64,000 nt of DNA. Origin: Symbiobacterium thermophilum IAM 14863 (GTDB taxonomy: Bacteria > Bacillota > Sulfobacillia > Symbiobacteriales > Symbiobacteriaceae). Made by a program: the position numbers and the translations under genes. Positions 57,935-64,000 of this stretch are shown here, piece after piece. The notes beneath the pieces are model-generated. The model was given only the letters and a program-made list of their open reading frames with translations, did not search any database and was not told where the DNA came from. Each line of letters starts with the position of its first letter. Position 1 is the first letter of the stretch. The stretch covers positions 248,001-312,000 of the forward strand of contig NC_006177.1 in assembly GCF_000009905.1 (NCBI RefSeq), given 5' to 3'.

Positions 57935-58271
57935 TTGACAATATCACCATATAATGATATAGAGAGTACCCCTTATCACCCGTGATAGGGGGTATCATTA
58001 GCGATAATGGGTGCCCCTTATCACAGGTGATAGGGGGTATCACGGCTGATAGGGGAGGGGTTATCACCACTGATAACCGAAGTTATATAAGGAAGATACC
58101 CAAAGAAGATACACGCGTGCTTTTGGATCAGGGGATAGGGGAACCGCCGAATCCGGCTTCGCCGGGTGGGGTCAGAAGCACAACTAACCCCCTGCCATTA
58201 ACAGCACGCCGTCCCGTTCACCGGGCAGAGGGCCATTCGGGCAGCAGAGCGGCGCCAGCCGCTCCTTTCGG
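57935..58271 (+). promoter_or_regulatory. Accessory leader B: promoter, palindrome cluster and structured leader
   Basis: TTGACA (57935), 17 bp and TATAGA, then palindromes at 57969-57992, 58014-58037 and 58059-58078 (GGTTATCA-CCAC-TGATAACC), with degenerate ones between. GAAGTTATATAA, the GGCTTCGCC hairpin, CACAACTA and AGCGGC-GCCA-GCCGCT-CCTTTCGG follow in the same order as in leader A. No gene follows before the ISL3 remnant. Confidence 0.7.
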
Positions 58272-58307
58272 TGGGTCCGATTTCAGCCTGGAGGGTGAAA
58301 GGCTCAG

Positions 58308-58337
58308 TTGACGGAAACGGGGTGTCCGCCGTATGAT
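58308..58337 (+). promoter_or_regulatory. Second promoter behind leader B
   Basis: TTGACG, 18 bp, TATGAT. It points at the ISL3 remnant, so its original gene was probably displaced. Confidence 0.65.
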
Positions 58338-58371
58338 AACAGTGCAAGTGGGTCCAGTCCACACGATCAGG

Positions 58372-58414
58372 AGAAGACCACCTGGTGATTAGCGCCGGGC
58401 CGTCTTCTTTTTTT
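58372..58414 (+). terminator. Terminator with long T-run behind leader B
   Basis: AGAAGAC and GTCTTCT enclose a 23-nt region with CACCTGGTG, followed by seven T. It lies about 30 nt after the expected start from the promoter at 58308, as an attenuator would. Confidence 0.65.
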
Positions 58415-58479
58415 GCGCTCTCCGTCAATTGTTGTGGAGGCAGTGAACGCGGCCACGTCACCATCTTGGAAACTGGAAA

Positions 58480-59215
58480 CTAGGCAGCCAGCAGGATCTT
58501 CCGGCGGAAGTTCTCGAAGGAGCGGAATCCGTAGGCCTGACGCTTGATCACCTTGATCTTGTTGTTCAAGCCTTCGGTGATACTGTTGGAGATTCGGTAG
58601 CGATGGTAGTTGGCGAGCTCTCTCTGCCAACGGAGAAAGGTTGTGGCCAAGTGCTTCAGTTCAGGCACCCCGGAGGCCAGTAACCAGGAGATGAGTTGGG
58701 CCAGGCGGTGGCTTGAGTTCTCTGTGGTGCTGGTGTTGTACCAGCGACGGAGGCGCTCCTTGGCAGCGTAGGCCGCCCGCAGCTCGGGGGATAGGGCGAG
58801 GAGTTGCGATAGGCGCTTACGCTGGCTGGAACTCAAGTCTTCAAAGTTTCGAAGCAGGACGCTCCGGCTGCGGAAGATGGGGTGCGTTCTGTCGCCCTTG
58901 ATCTGACGCCGGACCCGTTTACGGACGGCGTTGAGGGCGTAGTTGGCCAACCGGATCACGTGGAACTTGTCGGCCACGATCTCTGCCTCCGGTAGCGCTT
59001 GACGCACCGCCTGACGGAAGGCTTCATTCAGGTCGATGCACACTGCCTGGACACTCTTCTCATACTGCTTTAGGTGCTCTCGGACGGGCTTCTTCTCCCT
59101 GGTCTCGACGACATCGAGAATCCTGCGCTCCTCCAGGTCAACGAAGACCGTGTTGTACACCTGTCCCCGCTTGGCAGCGAACTCGTCGACGCCCAGAAAC
59201 TTCGGCTTCGGCTGC
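58480..59215 (-). pseudogene. ISL3-family transposase, C-terminal remnant
   Basis: About 245 codons from FLGVDEFAAKRGQVYNTVFVDL to the end, with VADKFHVIRLANYALNAVRK and the C-terminal SITEGLNNKIKVIKRQAYGF typical of ISL3 DDE transposases. The N-terminal zinc-finger and DNA-binding half (usually about 150-180 residues) is missing; the frame runs backwards into a tnpB fragment near 59215. Inactive. Confidence 0.85.
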
Positions 59216-59438
59216 GGACGTGACTGCACCTCCCTGCGCCTGGAGGCGGCCCGGGTGTGGAACCGGTGCCTGGAACTCCACCGGCAGGGGCGGCAGCAGG
59301 GGCGGTGGCTGGACGAAGGGGAACTGAAGGCCCTGACCAAGGGTGGGCAGTTTGCCCTGCACGCCGCCAGCGTCCAGGCGGTGGTGGAACTCTTCGTGGA
59401 GTGCCTGGAACGGACAAGGGCGATGCGAAGGGCTGGCC
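59216..59438 (+). pseudogene. tnpB (IS200/IS605 OrfB) N-terminal fragment
   Basis: Plus-strand frame from about 59222: TSLRLEAARVWNRCLELHRQ, then LKALTKGGQFALHAASVQAV, which match the N-terminal part of TnpB proteins. Both ends are cut, on the left by the ISL3 remnant and on the right by the IS21 end at 59441. The RuvC part is absent. Confidence 0.7.
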
Positions 59439-59681
59439 GGTGCGTATTCCGGACGGATTCGACCACTCATTCCGGTCGAATCCGTCCACTTATTACGGAT
59501 GAAATCGACCACCGTTTGCGGGGATAGTCGACCGCCCATTCCGGCCCAAATCGACCGGCTCGAATCCTAGAGCGAAGCGGCATGGTCGACCATTACAGGG
59601 TTTTGCCGGCTCCTCCCGAATTGTGGATAACATCTCCACACGAGAGGACGTGGGCAAGCCTTGGCAAATCGGAGGTTGTCG

Positions 59682-61208
59682 ATGCGCAAGATCAGAGAGA
59701 TCCTTCGCTTGAAGTGGGAGGTCGGGCTCTCCGCCCGGCAGATTGCCCGGAGCCTCTCGATCTCGCACAGCACCGTGCTGGACATGCTTCGGCGGTTTGA
59801 ATGCTCCGGCCTTTCCTGGCCGCTGCCGAACATCGACGACGCAGAACTTGAGGCCAAGCTTTACCCAGGAAACCCCCAAGGGCTAGTAGAGCGGCCCTTG
59901 CCAGACATGGCCTACATCCACCGGGAACTGGCCCGAAAAGGGGTTACCCTGCAGCTCCTGTGGTGGGAATATAAGCAGAATCATCCAGATGGGCTGCAGT
60001 ACAGCCAGTTCTGCCAGCGATACCGGCAGTGGCGTTCCAAGCTCGATGTCGTTCTCCGGCAACCGCATCGGGCAGGTGAGCAGATGCAGGTGGATTTCGC
60101 CGGCGATACCGTGCCCATTCATGACCGCGAGACGGGAGAGGTTTGGCAGGCTCCGATCTTTGTTGCCGTTCTGCCGGCCAGCAATTACACCTTTGCCAAG
60201 GCCTATCCGGCTCAGGACCTGCGTTCCTGGATCAAAGCCCACTGCGACGCCCTGGAGTTCTTCGGTGGCGTTCCAGAGATCATCGTGCCGGACAATCCGA
60301 AGGCCGGCGTCACCCGCGCTTGCCGCTACGAACCGGATCTCAACCCGGCTTATCAGGAAATGGCGGCCCATTACGGCGCTGCGGTCATTCCGGCAAGACC
60401 CCGCAGCCCCAGGGATAAGGCGAAAGTCGAAAACGCGGTCCTGGTGGTGGAGCGCTGGATTCTTGCCGCCCTGCGGAACCACACCTTTTTCAGTCTTCAC
60501 GACGCGAACCGGGCAATTCGAGAGGCCGTGGCCAGACTCAACGACCGACCGTTCCAAAAACTCGAAGGAACGCGCCGGAGCCTGTACGAAACGCTGGACA
60601 AGCCGGCGTTGCGCCCTTTACCGCCGCAGCGTTATGAGTTTGCTGAGTGGCGGAAAGCCAAGGTCAATCTCGACTACCATGTCGAGGTCGACCGCAACTA
60701 CTACAGTGTCCCGTACCCGTTGGTTGGGGAGACGGTGGATATCCGCCTCACGGACGGCCTGGTGGAAATCTTGCACCGGGGAAAACGAGTAGCCTGCCAT
60801 CCACGGGCGACCGGCCGTGGACGGTCCGTCACCCAGATTCAGCACATGCCGGCCTCCCACCGCCGGCATCGGGAATGGACCCCGTCCAAGTTGCGGCGTT
60901 GGGCGGAATCGGTCGGACCCCACACGGCGCAGTTGGTGGTGACGATCCTGGAGGAGAAGCCGCATCCGGAGCAGGGCTTCCGGTCGTGCCTTGGCATCAT
61001 CCACCTGGCCAGGAAGTATGGCTCCGACCGTCTCGAAGCGGCCGCCGCTCGGGCATGTGCGGCCCGGACGTTCAGCTACAGCAGTGTGAAGTCCATCCTG
61101 GCCCATAACCTCGATCAAGCGCCGCTGCCTGGCCCGCCGGACAACCAAGCCACTCCGGTGCATCCCAATCTGCGGGGCCCCGACTATTACGCAGGGGGAG
61201 GGCCGTAA
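59682..61208 (+). CDS. istA: IS21 transposase IstA
   Basis: 508 residues. An N-terminal helix-turn-helix (LKWEVGLSARQIARSLSISH) precedes the DDE core: MQVDFAGDTVP has the first Asp, IIVPDNPKAGV the second, and PRSPRDKAKVENAV the Glu. GGAGG lies 6 nt before the ATG. IstB starts 3 nt after the stop. The gene is intact and probably functional. Confidence 0.93.
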   Translation: MRKIREILRLKWEVGLSARQIARSLSISHSTVLDMLRRFECSGLSWPLPNIDDAELEAKLYPGNPQGLVERPLPDMAYIHRELARKGVTLQLLWWEYKQNHPDGLQYSQFCQRYRQWRSKLDVVLRQPHRAGEQMQVDFAGDTVPIHDRETGEVWQAPIFVAVLPASNYTFAKAYPAQDLRSWIKAHCDALEFFGGVPEIIVPDNPKAGVTRACRYEPDLNPAYQEMAAHYGAAVIPARPRSPRDKAKVENAVLVVERWILAALRNHTFFSLHDANRAIREAVARLNDRPFQKLEGTRRSLYETLDKPALRPLPPQRYEFAEWRKAKVNLDYHVEVDRNYYSVPYPLVGETVDIRLTDGLVEILHRGKRVACHPRATGRGRSVTQIQHMPASHRRHREWTPSKLRRWAESVGPHTAQLVVTILEEKPHPEQGFRSCLGIIHLARKYGSDRLEAAAARACAARTFSYSSVKSILAHNLDQAPLPGPPDNQATPVHPNLRGPDYYAGGGP

Positions 61209-61211
61209 CGA

Positions 61212-61967
61212 ATGCCCTTGCAGACGACGATTGAAAGGCTTCGGGAAATGCGGCTTCGCGGCATGGCTGACGCCCTGGTGCGCCAACAGCAGCAACCTGA
61301 ACTCCAGTCCCTGTCGTTCGAGGAACGTCTGGAACTCCTCGTGGATCAGGAATGGCTCGACCGGCAAAACCGGCGCCTGGCTCGGCTTCTCAAAGAGGCG
61401 AAATTCCGCGTGGCCGCATGCATGGAGGATGTTGACTACCAGCATCCGCGCGGCCTGGACCGAACCGTCATGCGGAGCCTCGCCGCATGCCAGTGGGTCG
61501 AGTACGGCCAGCACATCCTGATTGTTGGACCCACCGGTGTGGGGAAAACGTTTATCGCGTGCGCCCTGGGCAACGCCGCCTGCCGGCACGGCTACACCGT
61601 TCGCTACTACCGAGTGCCGCGACTCCTTGCCGAGCTGGCTACCGCTCGGGTTGATGGCTCCCTTCGCCGCATCCTCAACACCCTGGCCCGGACCGATGTA
61701 CTGATCCTGGACGACTGGGGTCTCGCTCCCATCTCTGTGGCGGAATCCCGAGACCTTCTCGAAGTCATCGATGATCGTACACAGGCACGGTCGACAGTGA
61801 TTGCCTCGCAGTTGCCGATCGAAACGTGGCACAGTGTGATCGGCGACGCTACCGTAGCCGATGCGATCTTGGACCGCCTGGTACATGGTGCGCACAAACT
61901 GAACCTGAAGAGGGAATCCATGCGGAAGATAGCGAACCTCCAGACATCCCAGTCGAGCATGGCTTAG
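61212..61967 (+). CDS. istB: IS21 helper ATPase IstB
   Basis: 251 residues, DnaC-like AAA+ ATPase. Walker A is GPTGVGKTF and Walker B VLILDDWGL; the N-terminal helical part contacts IstA by family knowledge. ATG directly follows istA. Its last codons recur in the remnant at 54923-55120. Confidence 0.93.
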   Translation: MPLQTTIERLREMRLRGMADALVRQQQQPELQSLSFEERLELLVDQEWLDRQNRRLARLLKEAKFRVAACMEDVDYQHPRGLDRTVMRSLAACQWVEYGQHILIVGPTGVGKTFIACALGNAACRHGYTVRYYRVPRLLAELATARVDGSLRRILNTLARTDVLILDDWGLAPISVAESRDLLEVIDDRTQARSTVIASQLPIETWHSVIGDATVADAILDRLVHGAHKLNLKRESMRKIANLQTSQSSMA

Positions 61968-62226
61968 CGCTGCCAAGCCATCGCCACTTCGCTCCGTCCC
62001 CTCAGTGCCACCGCGCTGGCCGGATGAGATCGGAAACGGCGGTCGACTTGGATCAGAACCAGTGGTCGGCTTGAACCGGAATCACTGGTCGATTTGACCG
62101 GAATACGCAAAGAGATAGTGAGCCACTTTGATCATCGAAAAGTGAGCCACCTGCCAGCCCTATAGGGCTGTTTTTGTTTCCATTGCCGTTTCCAGTTGTC
62201 AGGCTACCTGCGGAGGCCCAAGGGAC

Positions 62227-63000
62227 TTACGGTGACTCCAGGCGCTGCTTCAAGGCTTCCTGCCGCCGGAGGGTCTCACGGAATCGGTACGACTCCCCGT
62301 TCATCTCGATGATGTGTGCCTTGTGGGTTACACGGTCTGCCAACGCCGCTGTCATCTTCTCGTCCCCAAACACCTGCGGCCATTCCGAGAATTCCAGGTT
62401 CGTCGTAATCATCAGGCTGCCCCGTTCGTAGCGTGCGGCGACGAAGTGGAACAGCAGTTCACTGGCCGTGCGGCTGAGGGACACATAGCCAAGCTCGTCC
62501 AGCACGACCAGATCGAGTCGCAGCCACTGCTTCTCGAGGCGGCTTAGCCGGTGCTCATTCTGCGCCTCCTGAAGTTCGGCGACGAGCTGGCCGACGCGCC
62601 AGAAGCGAACCCGGTAGCCCTGCCGGCACGCCGCGATGCCCAGCGCTGTGGCCAGGTGAGTCTTGCCTGTACCGCTATTTCCAACGAAGAGGACGTTCTC
62701 CCGATCCCGGATGTATTCGCTCTTGCTCAGCGCCAGGATCTTCGCCTTGTTCACGGACGGAATAACCGTGAAGTCGAAAGACTCCAGTGTCTTGGGAACA
62801 GGGAAGCCGGCGGCCTTGAGACGGCGCTGAAGCTGGTTGTCTTCCCGGTGGATCACCTCCTGCTCCATGAGGGCTTGTAGGTACTCCTCAAAGGTCTTGT
62901 TGTGTTCAGCCGCATCCCGCGCCAGATCCTTGTACAGGCGCCGGACTGTGGGTAGCTTTAGGCGCTTCAGGTAGTAGTCCAGCAGGAGTTCCTGGCTCAA
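62227..63000 (-). CDS. istB: IS21-family helper ATPase IstB (second element)
   Basis: 257 residues with Walker A GNSGTGKTH and Walker B LVVLDELGY. The TTG start at 63000 overlaps the istA stop (TTGA) and follows GGGGGCG, so translation is coupled. Clearly diverged from the istB at 61212. Upstream in-frame codons run into istA. Confidence 0.9.
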   Translation of the reverse strand: MSQELLLDYYLKRLKLPTVRRLYKDLARDAAEHNKTFEEYLQALMEQEVIHREDNQLQRRLKAAGFPVPKTLESFDFTVIPSVNKAKILALSKSEYIRDRENVLFVGNSGTGKTHLATALGIAACRQGYRVRFWRVGQLVAELQEAQNEHRLSRLEKQWLRLDLVVLDELGYVSLSRTASELLFHFVAARYERGSLMITTNLEFSEWPQVFGDEKMTAALADRVTHKAHIIEMNGESYRFRETLRRQEALKQRLESP

Positions 63001-64000
63001 TGCACCACGCCCCCTTTCAGGAGCCGGTTGTACTGAGCCAGTGAGGGTTGCTGGACCCGAATGCTGGCCAGTTCCCCGGCGGTGGAGGGCGGTGCTCCAT
63101 CTGCAAGATCCGGCTGAGCTCCAAGGAGTTGCTTGACGGCTGCGTAGCAAGCCGTACGCTGGGCCAGGGCTCGCTCCAGAGCGGTGCTTACCTCTGAAAC
63201 CGAATAGGTGCGGTGCAGCATGAGGATCTCGATGAACTCCCGGTCACTGCGACCCTGTGCCTGCAGCTCGGCCCGGAACTGGTGGTAAACGGCCGGAAGC
63301 TGCGCCATCCGGAAGGGCTTCGCCTGCTCCAGCGCCCCAGGCTTCGCGTGAAGGAGTTCGAGGTAGTGGTCCAGATCGAGGATCTCCCGGTTACGTTCGT
63401 AGCAGCGGGGATGACTGGCGATCTTCTCCTGCCCGACGTAAATGTCGATCCGGTCCCAGTAAGCCCGCACCTGCAGGGACCGGTTCGCATACTGAACTGG
63501 CACGGAGTAACGGCAGGTCTCGAACGTCACGCAGGACACCTTGTTGCTCGTGACCAGCGCCACCTTGCAGCAGTCGAATGGCCGGGCAGGCAGAGGGCGC
63601 AGGAACTTCTTCTCGTGCTCCCAGCGCTCCAGGATGGACTGCGTCGAACCCTGTGGGACACGCCTGGCATACTCCAGGCACCGCTGCCACAGAATGGCGT
63701 TGAGCTCGTCCCAGGTCCTGGCTTCCCGGTGTGGCCCGACGATGTAGCGCTGGGCCAGGCCGACCAGATTCTCTACCGAGCCCTTCTCGTTGCCGGAAGC
63801 CGGGTTGCAGAAGTTGCTGTCGATGAGGTAGTAGGTGCGGAAGCTCAGGAAGGCGTCCTGCTCTTCCCGGTTGCGGCCTTCCAGAATCCGCTTGACCGCC
63901 TGCTTCAGGTTGTCCAGGGTCATGCGGCGGGGAACTCCGCCCAGCAGCTCCAGCGCCCGCCGGAGGCCGTCGAACATGGCTTCCTGCCGCTGAGTCGGAT
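62997..64000 (-). CDS. istA: IS21-family transposase IstA (second element, N-terminus outside window)
   Basis: 334 residues visible, open to the window edge. FDGLRRALELLGGVPRRMTLDNLKQAV contains the second DDE Asp region and GNEKGSVENLVG the catalytic Glu; the helix-turn-helix and first Asp are outside. The C-terminal region has RYSVPVQYANRSLQVRAYWD, typical of IstA. Confidence 0.9.
   Translation of the reverse strand, partial: PTQRQEAMFDGLRRALELLGGVPRRMTLDNLKQAVKRILEGRNREEQDAFLSFRTYYLIDSNFCNPASGNEKGSVENLVGLAQRYIVGPHREARTWDELNAILWQRCLEYARRVPQGSTQSILERWEHEKKFLRPLPARPFDCCKVALVTSNKVSCVTFETCRYSVPVQYANRSLQVRAYWDRIDIYVGQEKIASHPRCYERNREILDLDHYLELLHAKPGALEQAKPFRMAQLPAVYHQFRAELQAQGRSDREFIEILMLHRTYSVSEVSTALERALAQRTACYAAVKQLLGAQPDLADGAPPSTAGELASIRVQQPSLAQYNRLLKGGVVH

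Larger units (their letters stand above)
59441..62109 (+). mobile_element. Complete IS21-family insertion sequence
   Basis: About 2669 bp bounded by inverted TGCGTATTCCGG (59441 and 62109), each followed inwards by repeated ATTCCGG/TCGACC motifs, the multiple transposase sites of IS21 elements. It carries istA and istB. No direct repeat was seen at the borders (CCGG on the left, AAGAG on the right), so at least one flank has been rearranged. Confidence 0.9.
62117..64000 (-). mobile_element. Second IS21-family element (partial, runs off the window)
   Basis: The end carries two TGAGCCACTTTT/GTGAGCCAC-type repeats (62118-62153), distinct from those of the first element, 8 bp away from its right end. 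istB and most of istA follow on the minus strand. Confidence 0.8.

Noticed and set aside
59036-59527. A 163-codon gene on the plus strand.
   Set aside because: Only the middle (59222-59438) matches TnpB; the left part is antisense to the ISL3 transposase and the right part is IS21 terminal repeat.

Overview
The window looks like a high-GC, spore-forming Firmicute of the Symbiobacterium type. This is an inference from the GC-rich coding, a Spo0A-like receiver, the sporulation gene ylbJ, Gram-positive RNA switches (PyrR, S-box, ydaO/c-di-AMP) and the rRNA genes; no database search was possible.

Positions 1-39,800 are dense chromosomal backbone. In order: a Spo0A-like receiver (cut by the window edge); PyrR-attenuated uraA; a nitrogen block on the minus strand (asnB, gltB, amtB); a P-loop/Asp23-like protein; dapF; a phosphate operon pstSCAB followed by rpoN; a LysR regulator; the lower glycolytic genes pgk, tpiA, gpmI and eno, without gap, with a CsoR-like repressor and thioredoxin between them; secG and an esterase; a HydE-like protein that has lost the radical-SAM cysteines; S-box controlled metNIQ; a 126-bp tandem repeat array; and an operon behind a c-di-AMP riboswitch. 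That operon encodes an opine-dehydrogenase-like enzyme, a B12-binding mutase-like enzyme and an asparagine-synthetase-like enzyme whose N-terminal nucleophile Cys is Ser. A DUF1646 permease follows from its own promoter. This riboswitch operon is the best candidate for an undescribed pathway, possibly making an osmolyte or an amide.

Positions 39,800-51,840 hold two nearly identical rRNA operons (16S-23S-5S) in the same direction, with 13 tRNA genes between them. An extra 5S copy, interrupted by a 62-nt insertion, follows the second operon.

Positions 51,950-64,000 are accessory DNA. The sporulation gene ylbJ is cut after about 130 codons. Beyond it lie phage- or ICE-like small genes, a decapitated AAA ATPase, two paralogous promoter/leader regions full of TTATCAC-N2-GTGATA palindromes, and a nest of insertion sequences: an ISL3 remnant, a tnpB fragment, a complete IS21-family element, a 198-bp inverted remnant of its end, and a second IS21-family element running off the window.
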